DNA of 64,000 nucleotides from Vanilla planifolia. Taxonomy: Eukaryota; Streptophyta; Magnoliopsida; Asparagales; Orchidaceae. Both the position numbers and the translations under genes were made by a program. Position 1 is the first letter of the stretch, and each line of letters starts with the position of its first letter. The stretch is taken from NCBI GenBank assembly GCA_023846275.1, contig JAIUJO010000446.1:107001-171000 (forward strand). The letters are read 5' to 3'. Positions 50,850 through 63,339 of the stretch are shown in pieces. The notes under the pieces were generated by a model that searched no databases, had not been told where the DNA came from, and was given only the letters and a program-made list of their open reading frames with translations.

Positions 50850-52210
50850 ATATTATTTTCATTTATATGAATCAAAGGAAGATAGATAAATCAAGAAATT
50901 TAAACAACTAAAATATCATTCGTAAACTAATAAAAAATGCTATTGTATTTATATGATACTACAAACGTTAAGTCATATATTTAACGTTTTTTAGTTCATG
51001 CCCTATCTAATCTTCTAATGACTACATCATATGTTATAATATATGCCATTATTTTGTATGAATCTTAAAGATTATATTTCATTTATTTTATTTCAATTTA
51101 TCAATATAGATTAAAAATTTTAGATGTTATATAATATTTATTATTTTTCATTTTTACTTTCAAAAATTTATATAAGTGCTATTTTGTTAAACATCTTTTC
51201 TTATCATTGCTTAATAATATTAAATTATGAATATTTTCTAACTTGAAATTTGTTAAAAATTCATATATTTTAACTTGACCATTTTCTTTATGTTCGCATG
51301 TTTCCCAGAGGTATGCAACTTTTTTTTGGCATGCCATATAAATATCTTATTAAAAAAAATAAGAAATATTAAATAATCCAAATGGTTTTAGATTTTTTTA
51401 GTGTGTAATATTTTATTAATTTCAAAGATTTACTTTTCACAATAGCACAAAGAGACTATTGATTATTTAATTTTCTTTCACAATTATGGTTAATTTACTA
51501 CTTATGCAAATAGCTTATTTATTAGAAATTTTGAAATACCTTAATTGTATGTGCTCTTTTTGTTGACATAATATTTGTATTTTGTTTACACATTTATGCT
51601 ATTGAAATTCTAGAAATTGTTATTAAAATATTGCAAAAAATAATTAATGCTTTGGATATTTTATTTCCATTGTATATGAAAAATTTGAAAATATTATTCA
51701 ATGAATGACTCTAAAATGGTCAATAAAATATTTTAATATATCAATTAAATGTTCTACTTAAAATATGGTCCTTTTTAGATAATACAACAAAAAAGGTTAG
51801 GAATTAAATCATGGATACTTTGTGATGCATCTAAAAATTCTAAAAAACTAAAAACTTGAAAAGCAAATTACAATTAAATTTTAAAATGGTAATATAATAC
51901 AAAAAATATGTCAATAAAAGAAAAGGATCACAGACGTAAGGAATAAAAATATATAAAACTACTCAGACAAAAGAAAATTTAAAATATGTAGATTTATTTG
52001 AATAACATGTCATGAAGTTGATGTAATTTAAATGTCATAAAAGAGTTATTATAATTTCAAAAAGCATAGAAATGATGTTAACAGCAATTTTGAAATTATA
52101 TAAATTTTTAATTGTGCTATTTATTTTCTAACGTTAAATTTTTAATTTTCCATTTTAATATATATTTTCACTAACGGTAGTTGTATACCAATTTCTTTGA
52201 TATTTAAAAA
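50850..52210 (+). repeat. Repeat B copy 2, short form
   Basis: Shorter partner of 7,215-11,560, missing three internal stretches that the long copy has. The best paired part is 51,070-52,020 with 9,530-10,500, for example CCATATAAATAT(T/C)TTATTAAA, GTGTAATATTTT and a shared GATTTATTTGAAT. Its end (GTATACCAATTTCTTTGAT) equals the end of the long copy near 11,555. It carries no frame longer than about 60 codons and no recognised domain. Confidence 0.65.
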
Positions 52211-52228
52211 ATATATTTGAAACATATG

Positions 52229-52940
52229 ACAATAATTATGATAATTGAATACTTAATATATCAAAAACTATCTACAACTTAGTTATCAAAATTATCCTCT
52301 TGAAAAATGAAATATGTTAGAAAAAAATAATTTAATTACTGTTAAATTGTTAAAAGTAAAGTTATTTAATTCTTAAATAATTAGTGTACAACCATCTTAT
52401 TTGCAATGATGCTTAAGGATGCTATAGAGAAGTCATATGACCGTCTTAAAATGCTTTTACACATTAACATTTAATCACTTTTAAGATCGATCATTGTTTT
52501 TGATAGTGTTGAGTTAAGGTGCTAACTTTTGCTTTATACTTTTATCTTCTATTAATTTTTTTAGCATTATGATATTATGATTCTTAGATTATCATTTTAT
52601 AAAAAACTTTTGTTTATAATTTCCAAATATTTATTACTAATGATTACATAATATTATTTATTTTTGTGGGCTAATATGCGATGATTTATGAAATTTTATA
52701 TTATTAATTATATTTTTTAATTCCTTAATACATAATTTTTAAGAACTAATATTTTATTACATTTTATATTATTAATTTTTTGGAAAAAATATTATTAATT
52801 TTTTATATTATTTAATTCTATTGATATATAATATTATTTATCATTAATCGTTATATAATTTTTTTTTTTATTTTTTCTCCTTTTATAATTTCCTAATTTC
52901 ATTGATTTCTATTTTTAGCATGTATGATAGAGTTTTCTTT
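52229..52940 (+). repeat. Repeat C copy 2
   Basis: Partner of 48,064-48,760, with a single 121-bp unit where the other copy has two. It starts within 20 bp of the end of repeat B copy 2. T-rich blocks at 52,700-52,900 include a twice-repeated TATTATTAATTTTTT word. Confidence 0.6.
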
Positions 52941-54449
52941 CAAAAAGTTTAAAAAGTAATTTGCCTAAACATTTTATACTTATCGTTTAGTGAAATAAAA
53001 AATGTTTGGTCAATAATACCACAACTATAAATATGTTTGAGGAAAAAGAAAATATCTAGCCAAATTAAAAAAATATAAGATATTATACATTCTATAAAAG
53101 GCTTGATAAAAATTATGTAGATAATATGTAAGTAGAAAAATAGATGTTCCAAAACAAAACTCATAAATACAAGATTTTATCAAGATAATTAAAAATTTAA
53201 ACTTTATTAAAATATTTTAAATAAATATTTTGCAGAATTAATTATTAACAATGTGTTAGTGAAAGAAAAAACTTATAAAAAAGTAATTAATGAATAAAGG
53301 GTATTCAATACCTTCATGGAATTGTCCGAACAAAAAATACAAAAAAAGAACATAAATTTAATATTCTAGAACAAAAAAAGTGCAATTAATTTAAAACATT
53401 AAAAGGCATTCAATGATAAATTTATGTTGTTAAAAACTACATGCAAAGTATGCTAAATAAATTTTTTGTTAATTTAATCATAAAAAATAAATAATTATTT
53501 AAAAAATAATAAATACCACTAAATTATTAAGGTAATAAAATATTTTTTTAAAAAAAATATAAAGATTATGTATTATATATCTATAGAATTCTTTTAGTGT
53601 CACAATGATGAAAATATGTTCGTAGAAATCTTATTTCTTATGTAAATATCATAACTAAAAGTTATAATAATAGTTTAGATTTCAATAAATGAACTAACAT
53701 GAAAACTATGATTTGAAAATGTATAAATTATGAAAATACAAACATACAAATAACATTGAGAGGTAAAGCCTGAAGGGTATTATCAATAGCAATTTTTTTT
53801 CAAAATCATAAAAATGTATAAGTTAATAGTTCAAGCTTAAGTAAATATTTACAAAAAAATATTAAGTAGAAAATAAAATATTTTAATTATTAAAAGATAG
53901 GATTAGCACATATAAAAGACAAATATTTATCATTTATTAAAAATTATAAAAAGTACAAGAAAATCTTTCTATTAATAACTTAATGATTTATTTAAAATGC
54001 TTAACTATATTTCTACTTAAAGTAAAACAAAATGATTTTTAATAAAATAAGCTTGATAAAAAATGTATAATGATAGGATTAGAGAAATAATAAAATATGA
54101 TAAAAGGAATTCATTAGTATAAAAAATTTTATACTATAAAAGTCATGACTGTCACATATCAAAAAAATCATCATAGTAATCCAATAATGCTTACATTCTC
54201 TTTTGTAAAAGAAAATTAAAAGTCATAAAAAAGAATAGTGCAATATTAAGATTCTAGTGCAACTAAAATGGGGTGAAAGATTCACAAATTATGAAATTAT
54301 TAGGACAATAGAAAAACAATTCACATGAAACAAAATGTTGAAATTTGCAATAAACAAAAATCATAATAAACATTTGACAATAATCTTCAATATTTGGACA
54401 ACATGATAACAAATCTTCTCTATTATACCAATTTACAAGGCAAAGAAGT
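52941..54449. other. A-rich tract, no gene seen
   Basis: About 1.5 kb that is strongly A-rich on the plus strand, similar in character to 3,741-6,780 and 47,040-48,060. A 71-codon minus-strand frame at 52,949-53,164 is Ile, Phe and Tyr-rich, as expected of A-rich DNA read backwards. Confidence 0.4.
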
Positions 54450-56850
54450 TATATACCCAAAATGAACACTTTGAAGGCTGACCATATGGAAATCCTTTCC
54501 ATTCTTATTCCACACATGGTTATATTAATATAGTTAGTCAATTGACTTATTCTTTTAACATTAATCTCCTTCCAAAATTGTTCATCTATCATATCTTCAA
54601 GAAAAACTACATAATCAATTAATATCATATGCTATTTAATTAGATTATTAACTTCAAAATATCTTTGAGTGTTCTACTTTGGACCAATAACCTAATTTTT
54701 TCTTATGATTAGTTACCATCTCAATTTTTTATAATGTAATTGAATGTAATGCAAGAAAACATATCCTTGATATTATCAAGTGAATATAAATTTGAAAGTA
54801 ATGGAAGCATACGGATTAGCTCCCTTTCACTCAAGGAACTTCTCTTAAAATCAGGCTTAATTTCTCCCTTTTTTGTCATCATTAAAAATCATCTAATTCT
54901 CTGGAATAAACCTTTACTAAGAAGATTTGCTAAGGTGCTAATTAGTTTAAAGTTGTTAACAACAAATTGAATTTGTACCATATTTCATTTTACATGGTCC
55001 TTGATGAAATGGTTCTTAAAATTAATTTTTTTAAGTCTTATAGTACATTATAGTGTTTTGAGTAAGTAAAAGGACATTCAAATCAACATATTTTTTTGAG
55101 AGTTTTTCTAAATGTAATCCCATATAATATAATTACCTTTTAAAACCCAAAACTTTTACTAAAATACTTCCAAAGCTTTTTATTGGGGTTCATTTTCTAA
55201 AAATCAATAATTCCTTTTTTTGCTAGATCATTACTGTAAGAGGTGTCAAAAAAATGATTAAATATCAACGATGCTTTTCTTATGTATTTGAGAACCTACA
55301 CAATATTTGTGGCCATATCCTATTAAATCATGGCATAATGAAACTTTAAGATACAAAAACCCTAATAACTTTGTGTCAAGTAAGCAATAAAATATTATTT
55401 TTATAGGTTCTAAATGGAAGTCATTCGGGCTTGATTAAAATTGAAAAAGAAATTCTCAAACTAAATTCAATGTTAGGTCTTCTAATAGTTAAGTACAGAA
55501 CATATCATCCCTTGGTAACACAAAAATATATATGCTTTCCTTTTTTATGTTTATTTAATAGAACGATGGGGACTCTTGAAATTAGAAATGCATTTTAATC
55601 TCTTAAAATCATGCAATTTCAATATCACATTTTTATATTTTATTTAAGATTAGAGGATAGATTTCATATCCTATTTAACTTTTAATCTGAAAAAAAATTT
55701 TGACATAACCCTTATGTTCATCTCTAATCCAACACCCATAACCTTACTAAATCATTTACGTGAGTCCAAGTTGGTTGATCCAAATAAGATATCATCTACA
55801 TAATCTTGGGATAGAAGAAGTTCGTCAACATATTTCATGATGAAGGAAGTTATATCTACATTCCCATCATAAAATAACGTTGAGTAGATATCTACTATGT
55901 ATGTCATACCATGGTCTTTGTTCATGCTACAATTGATTTAATTCATTCAATAGCATATGCACATGATTTTGATGATGATAATGATGAATGTAATGAAATA
56001 ATTATGCATCCACTATCTCCAAAACAACAACATTGAAGAAGTTGTTCTAAACATCCATTCGACAAAGTTTAAGCAGCTTGTAATAAGAAAAAGTTAAAAA
56101 TGACTTTGTTGTCTTCAACCATACCATTGGTCCATGTATTCCTACTAAGTTTAATCCTTCCACACAGTTATAACAATTTGCTACAAGCCTTCCATTATTT
56201 TGAATGAAAACTACATGATCATTTATGTTTTATATTTGAGCACCCACGTTTTTGCCACAATAATGTGGTCCCTTGGCCTATCTTTTAATTCCAAAACAAT
56301 TAGTCTCACAAACAACTTGAATCCATCCAGCATGGACACATTAAAAAATTCTTTCCTCAAAGCTTCACTTGTATTTTATGGTACAAATTTTAAAATAGAT
56401 GCAACATAAATAATTTCTTTTAAAAGAAAGACATTTGTTTTTACTCCAAAAGATAGGTCAGTTAAGGTTACATCTCTTAGGCAATTTTCATTCTATACTA
56501 ACTCCTTTGAGCAACTATTTCCTTGTTTTTTAAGTTCATCATCTCATTTATATACATTATTTATGATCAAAGATACGTTTCATATCCTAGTTTTCTTGCA
56601 ATTTGAAAAAATAGGAAACCTCATTGATTATGTTCATCTAAAATTTTAGACCACATGCTTACCAAATTGTTTGCAAAAGTCATTGTTTATTGAAAAAAAT
56701 ATATTGGACTAGAAGAAGTTATTTAGTAAAATCCTTGATAAATAAAATACTATCTACATTTTCATAATAATATAATATTTAGGTAGAAATCTACAGAGTT
56801 TTTCATACCAGGATCTTTGTTTGTCATCCAATTTTAGTTTTTCAAAGAGT
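54450..56850 (-). mobile_element. Ty1/copia fossil, RT and RNase H region
   Basis: On the minus strand, 55,960-55,640 follows the copia reverse transcriptase closely. It has a W-Y-D word at the A-P-R-A-W-Y-x-R-L block, an F-x-x-K-Y-V-D-E-L-L-like stretch, the YVDDI catalytic signature at about 55,789-55,802, then FGSTNLDS and an M-x-M-x-G-(E/Y) block leading to F-F-L-G-L-type text. These details resemble the SIRE/Maximus and Tork lineages. Near 55,080-54,960 a block similar to the H-S-R-T-K-H-I RNase H region may follow. A second, poorer copy of the RT part lies at 56,560-56,840. It is broken by many changes, and LTRs were not identified next to it. Confidence 0.7.
56560..56840 (-). repeat. 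Second copy of the copia RT segment
   Basis: This stretch matches 55,640-55,960 in the same orientation at an offset of about 900 bp. Shared words are TTTCATATCCTA, TATGTTCATCTA, AGAAGAAGTT, ATCTACATT and CATACCA followed by TCTTTGTT. It is more diverged than its partner. It could be a tandem duplication within one element or two related insertions side by side. Both are fossils. Confidence 0.6.
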
Positions 56851-59257
56851 TCCATGTCTTCTAAATCTACCTCTTTTTTCTTATGCATAAGTTGAATTGC
56901 TAATTGTTTTATCTCTTTGAAGATTATTGTGTTGAGATAGCTTCCATTAACATGGTTTTTAATCTCAAATTCCTATCTACTTACTGATGTAACTCTCCAA
57001 TCAAAATATGCTTAAGTTTTCATATTTGGCTTCTTATTATTGAAATATATATGATATTTTATTCATAATTAGTTTGATAATAAATCTCTTTAGACATTGA
57101 GATTATTAGAATGGCTTCAATTATTATGGCATTTTGGTTTTGACATCCTATATCACTATTGGAAAAGTAAAAGTAGCTTTTATAGTTTTAAGAAGGAGAG
57201 AAACATTGTATGCTGTATAACATAAAGGATGCTCAATTAAGTATTTAGATGGATAATTTAATAATTCATGTTATATCCATAGCAAATTGAATGAGCAATA
57301 CTATATTAGTCATTGTTGCATATTGATAGCAAGAATTTGTTGTGCTAAACTTTCTTGGTGATATGAGGAAGATTAAAAGCAAAATATTTGTATGTAGAGA
57401 TGTTAAAGTAAACTTAAAAGAAAATGAGGTTTTCCACCTGAAATTGAATATGTTGCCTAATAAGCCAACATGTGTTTTGCAAAATAATTGGTGAAATATA
57501 TGTCCACAAAATAGTAAGACTTATGTGGCATAGCAAAAACAATTATATAACATAAGGATTCCAAAATTACATCATACTCTTTTAAAAAGTTGTATGATGT
57601 ATGTTATAGTCAGCTAATGTTTAACACAACATTCTAGGCTAAAAATTGAAATCAATGTAAGAGAATATTTAAAGGAGTTAATAATATATTAAACTTATAA
57701 AAATTAGGTTTCTAAGGTAACTATGATAAGTATTTGAATTTTAATTAATTCTCTTATTAAATAATAATTATTAGTCTAGCATAAAGATGTCACTTTACAT
57801 AGTATTATAGAATATCTTGTATTAATTATAATTATATTGATATGAATAAAATTAAAAGTACTCTTCTTGATATAGATATAATTTTTAAAACTACTAAGAA
57901 TATCAACATAATTAGAACATGAGCTAAAAGAGAATCGATTTACTCCATGGAAATTTTCAAAAGAAAACTAAGAAGGTGGTCTTTTAAGAGGCGGATCATG
58001 TAGGTATGTCTAATGAAATGCATTATAATGTTTGGAAATTGAGGATAATTAAAGTCAAGGAATTTTATTCCTTTGTAGATTATTAAAATAAATTGTTACA
58101 TTACGTACAACATAGTTTTCCTATTATCATTAGCTAGAGCACATCATGTGTTTTGTCTTTTAGTTTTAATAAAATATGTTGCTAATACTACAAATATAAC
58201 TTGGGAAGTAGAGGAAGATATTCTTTACAAGCATCCAAACATTTTTTTGAACTTGAATGATCAAGTTCTTATACGTAAGGAAGTATACAAAATATTTAAA
58301 AAAGTTTAAAATTTATTTAATAATTTTTGAATAAACGTAAGTTATTTTTAAAATTTATTTTGAATTTGATGAAACAAAATTTGCATATGGATATTTTCGT
58401 ATAAGATCTCAAAGACTATAATTTGAAAGAAGAAATAATATGGATGAGATGTCAAATGCTATAGAACAAATGAAAAGAAACCAAAAATAATAATTTTGCT
58501 TCAAATTGAAGTGGATATGTCATAAAAAAATAACAACACTTATTAAAAATAATATTAATTTAATTATAAGTGTCTTTTTAAGGAAAAATAAACAAAGTGC
58601 TTAATGTTGTTGGAAATATATGAATTATTTAATAAAATAAATGACACTTGGAGTAGTTTTTCATGAAATTTTTCAAAAAACTTTCAAGTCATTTGTAATA
58701 GAATGTGCAAGAAAACATAATCTTTATAAGGTTTTTTGTCTCAAGGGATATTTAAAAAAACAAAAATTATGAAACAAATAGAGAGAATTATGAGAGGAAA
58801 GCAACTCATGGCATAGATATTATAGTTGGAAGTGAAATAGAAACTTGTTATAAAGGTGATGAACTTGAGACAAATCAAATAATTATGAAAGTGCCATTAA
58901 TGAGGGAGAAGGAACTAGTTTTATGAAGTGATTATAAGATGTTTTTAATGAAGAATGGTCATTCCCCACTTAATTGTGTATTTAACTTTCTAAAAAAATT
59001 AATAATGTTCGAAGTCAATATGTGTGTCACACAAGATATTTAATATTCTTAAAAAGTTTCATTAGTAGAGTTCATCGTAAGGGGAGTTTTGGAAAGGCAA
59101 GGCCTTGAGAAAAATGACACATTATTTCATGTTGGTACCAAATGGTCCCATAAATGGTTGGAATGGTTAAAAATTGTTGTACAAACGAGATAATGTCACT
59201 ATCAAATGATAGTCAATAGTTTTATGATCATTTCATTTAGTATTAGATCGTTTAATA
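56851..59257. other. Unassigned decayed DNA
   Basis: AT-rich with no frame of note. Parts of 58,600-59,200 have the purine-rich, mixed composition of decayed coding DNA on the plus strand, but no domain could be assigned. It ends at the start of the LTR at 59,258. Confidence 0.35.
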
Positions 59258-60860
59258 TGTTACGTTGCTGACACTTAGTCTTGGAATTTTGTTTGATAAC
59301 AACAAACTCTAAGAATTACTAGTATATTTGTTTGAATGAATTTTTAGATTTTAGAAAACTAATATTCATGCTCATGGGAGAATTTAAAAAAGAAGAGTTG
59401 TGGTTTAAATTTAGCAAAGGCATTTATTTTAAATTTAATTTTAGTTCTTTTAATTTAGTTTTGAGTAGATATTAAGTTCAATTGAAATCCTTCATAAAAG
59501 AAATAAAATTAAATTTTATTTAAATTAATCATCTAATAAAAGTATTAAGATTCTAAAATCTTAATCTTATCTTTACCATCCAAATAACCATTCAATTCTT
59601 ATCATACCTTTGAAAGTGCTCTTTCAAAAACCTATTGCAAAAAGATATTTTAATTATAAAATTAATTTGTAAAAACTTAATAATATAATTAAAATAACAA
59701 AAAGTATGTATTACTAAAAGGAACCAAAAGTATCAATTAGAGCATAGTGCTTCAAAATAGCTAGTAGTGCTTATCATGTTGATAAAATAACTCTAAAAAC
59801 CCGTCGAACAATTTTTGTTTCATTCATAACTTAAGAATGCAAAGATAACTTAAATCTAGAGCAAACCAGGGGGTAGGAAACCCAAGAAAATATGCAAATT
59901 ATGTAACATAGGAAAGCTCTAATAAAGCGATGATAATCCATCATTTATTCAATATGGCATCAAAATGTATATCCATTCCACATGATTGTAGCGAAAATGA
60001 TAGAAATGATTTTCACTACACATTTGGACAATCATGTGAACAAATTTTTGTAATCTCATTCACCTTTTAAAGACACCTATTTTCATCTTCGGTCCAATCA
60101 CATACTTTTGTGATCTCACAATCCATGATTTATCTACTGTCAAGAGCAAAATCTAATAGTCAGGTCATGATTGAGATGTAACGACCAAGATCACATCATA
60201 ATTTCTAAATAGCATTTTTTATTCTAATCCATCAAATTGAGAAATTTTCATTATTGAATGGTTCAAGGGCCTTTCGATCGAGCATATCCTATGTAGTGAG
60301 TCTTTTAGTTGTTTTGATTTTTATAATTTATTAATTAAAAAGATTTTGGAGTTTTTAATTTAAATAATGTTGACTAGTTGGTCAATTTGGCAAGTGTTTT
60401 TAGCCATTACAAAATATTCATAAATATATAAATTCTTGAATATGATAGACTAATAAAAATTTTTATAAAATCAAACAAAATATTTTGAAGTCATCATATT
60501 GAAACAATTAGTTCTCGATGCTCATTAGCTCTTTTTTGTGGCACACATTTCAATAGTCACAATAATAATCTCTACTTACTTCTCGAATAAGCCAAGTTCT
60601 TAATTAAAACACTTGTGCTTCATTAAGCTTTCATTTAAGCATCAAAATTTTATGTGTAGTAATTTACATTTTTTTTATCAAATTATTTTATTCTATTGCC
60701 AAGTTTATGTCGGTGTAAGGTCATAATAGTGTCTTTCTATTATTTTGTTGTGATGATTTACGTCCTTTGGAAAAATACGTTATTTAAATGAAAATAGTAC
60801 CTTAATTATCATAAATATGTTGGAACTAAATTGGTTTATTTTCTTAAATTTAGTAAATAA
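59258..60860 (+). repeat. 5' LTR of a SIRE/Maximus-like copia fossil
   Basis: Begins TGTTACGTTGC and matches the LTR at 61,578-63,320 throughout in the same order: GATAACAACAAAC/GATGATCACAAAC, TTTTTA(A)GATTTTAGA, ATTAAG(A/G)TTCTAAAATCTT, GCAAACCAG(G/A)GGGT, a TTTTATAATTTATTA block, CATTAGC(T/A)C, TAATCTCTACTT and TAAGGTCATA. The early T-G-A-T-x-A-x-C-A-A-A block is common in this copia lineage. The last 150 bp or so seen in the partner are not recognisable here. The copies differ widely, so the insertion is old. Confidence 0.65.
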
Positions 60861-60909
60861 AATCAAGTGTTGTATATTACAACTTTGATGAATCAATTCC
60901 AATTAAAAA

Positions 60910-61003
<94 letters not shown>

Positions 61004-61577
61004 GAAATTAAGTTTAGAAACTTCAAATAAAATAAGTAAGAAAAAAATAGTTGAAGAAAATCTTAAAACTTCAAAATTTAACAAGGTTCTTTAAAAAGAA
61101 TAAGTTATAGACAAAGTTAAGATTCATGTTAAAATTGAATCTTGTCTTAAGCATTAAGCCTTCGCATTAAATTTGTAGTCATCTGCAACATAGGATAGCA
61201 TGAATAATAAATTTTTGTAATGGTTATAAAGAAGGAATTAAATCAATTTAAGGGGAATTATGTACTAAACAACAAGATAAAGGTATAATTTGAACCAAAT
61301 TGACTTAAAGAAAAAATGAGTTTCTTAATAATTTCAAAAAACTCTAACTTTATGAATAATTTACTAAATATAGATTAACTCTCTTTAAGTGATGTCAAAG
61401 ACGGGGAGAGTAGAAATTAAAAAAATTAAAATAAGGATTAATAAATTTGTCGCATTACTTTAATCAAGACGTACATGTCGTCAGCACTAATCATCATGCA
61501 CATTACTTATAAAAATAGTTTATGTTTTTATCAATTTCTTTAAAAGATTTGTTATCATCAAGTAGGAGAGAATATTA
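60861..61577 (+). mobile_element. Remnant interior of the SIRE-like copia fossil
   Basis: Only about 0.7 kb lies between the two LTRs, against several kilobases in a whole element, so almost all of gag-pol is gone. The part from 61,390 on fits the 3' untranslated interior of SIRE-type elements: a purine tract AAAGACGGGGAGAG near 61,397, and a second one, CAAGTAGGAGAGAA, ending a few bases before the downstream LTR, preceded by TTTGTTATCAT. Such tracts prime plus-strand DNA synthesis in this family. The (AT)n microsatellite at 60,912-60,999 lies at the other end of the remnant. Confidence 0.6.
60912..60999. repeat. (AT)n microsatellite, about 44 units
   Basis: An uninterrupted TA dinucleotide run of about 88 bp. 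The overlapping frames of 75 and 63 codons on the two strands are Ile-Tyr repeats produced by this run and are not genes. Its purity shows it is far younger than the surrounding DNA. Confidence 0.97.
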
Positions 61578-63320
61578 TGTTGTCCCGTCATCATGTTGCT
61601 TCATTTGATGATCACAAACCCAAAGCATTACTAAGAAATCTGTTTGAGTAATTTTTAAGATTTTAGATAGATGATACATTTGTTAAACTGGAAAATTTAA
61701 AAAGAAGAAGAAGCAAAGTTGAAATTTTATTATAATCATCTTAATTGGAGTGACAAATATCTAAGACAAATATTTTGATTTAGCTTTAATTATTTCTTTT
61801 TATTTTGACTAAAATGTTAGCCTAAAATCATTCTTTTAAGGTACAAAAATTATATTTTATTTAAATTAATTATTTTAGGAAAAATATTAAGGTTCTAAAA
61901 TCTTTATCATATGTTAATCATCTAAAGAAATTTTTCATTCTAGGTCATATCTTTAGAAATATATATCAATAACTTATTTCAAAAAGTATTATAATTATAA
62001 TAATTAATTAGTAAAATTAATACTATAATTAAAAAAATAAGAAAGGAGAACCTATTACTAATAATATGGAAAATGAAAAGTTAGAACATTGCTCCAAAAT
62101 ATGGTGAGTTTGGCTTATCAGATTGATAAATAACACAATAACTAATCAAATAATTTTTCGTTCAACACATAACTCACAAGATAATAAGGGAAATCACTTT
62201 TAAGCAAACCAGAGGGTTACTAACACCAAACAATGCACTTATTAGGTGGCATAAGACAATTCATATGAGGTAATAATAATCCAACATTCATGTAACCTGT
62301 ATCTAAATTGTCTATCCATTTTGCCTGACTATACTCAAAATTTTTGGAGTGATTTTGTCATTTGTTCAAGCATTTTTTCAATCAAATGATCGTATTCTCA
62401 TTAGCCTCTTAAAATCACCTAATTAAATTCATTGTTCGACAACAAAATTTTGTGATTGCACATTTTATGTTTTATCCATGCATAAGATCTAAATCAAGCT
62501 ATTAGATTACAATTTAGATCTATAGGTTCAGACCAAATAGTGCTTGCTTAGTCTAAGCCATCTCATCTTGCATATTTCATGATCAAATGGTCTAGAACCT
62601 TTTTTATCGACCAATTCTTGGGTAGTGTCTCTTTCAAAAATTATTTTCGGACATTGGGAATTTTATAATTTATTAGTAACAACTAATTGATATGTTTCAT
62701 AAGTACTTTTAGCAATTAGAAAAGTCTACAAATTGTTGAACCAAATTGATTCATAAAACTTTTATATAATCTAAAGAAAAATTTTCAAGTGATGACATTC
62801 AAGCCATTAGCACCCAATGTTTCTCATCACATCTATAGTCTTCGTCCTTCACCTATAAATCTCATAATCTCTACTTCAAAAAATAGTTAAGTTTTAAATT
62901 TGTTTTATTTATAAATGATTCATTTAAAACGCTTGTACATCACTAAAGTTTTGTCAAGAATAGTGTTTTTGTTTGCATTAATTTTTTGTTTTTTAATTAT
63001 TTTGTTTTGTTTTAAGTTTGTTGTGTTGTAAGGTCATAGTTGTAAAATTTTTTTTATAATACTTTAACCTACGTATCATTTGGCAAAATACTTATATTAG
63101 TTTTTTACTATTATTTATCAAGCATAGATGTAGGCTAGGTTTAAGGCTAAACCACCTAAAAAATATTCATTTATCATTCCAATTTAAAAGAGTTAACATA
63201 TTTTAAAATAAAAATAAAATTTTAAAAAAAATCACTTTTTAAAAAAATAAATTAAATTATTTTTAAAAATATTCTCTAGAAAAATAATTTTTATTCCTAA
63301 CAATTCACCTCTCTTTTTAA
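61578..63320 (+). repeat. 3' LTR of the SIRE/Maximus-like copia fossil
   Basis: Starts TGTTGTCCCGTC directly after a purine tract, as a 3' LTR should. It runs to a TTCCTAACAATTCACCTCTC block near 63,290-63,310, which resembles the AATTCACCCC(C)TCT block at the 3' end of plant copia LTRs. It is about 1.74 kb long and is the more complete of the two LTRs. The exact 3' end and a target-site duplication could not be fixed. Confidence 0.65.
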
Positions 63321-63339
63321 ATAGGACTTTATAATATGC

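Noticed and set aside
58600-59250. Possible DNA-transposon or FAR1-type coding relic
   Set aside because: Some Lys/Cys-rich words recall such proteins but no ordered motif could be read.
60867-61094. Open frames of 75 and 63 codons on opposite strands with Ile-Tyr repeats
   Set aside because: They are produced by the (AT)n microsatellite at 60,912-60,999, which has no stop in two of its frames.
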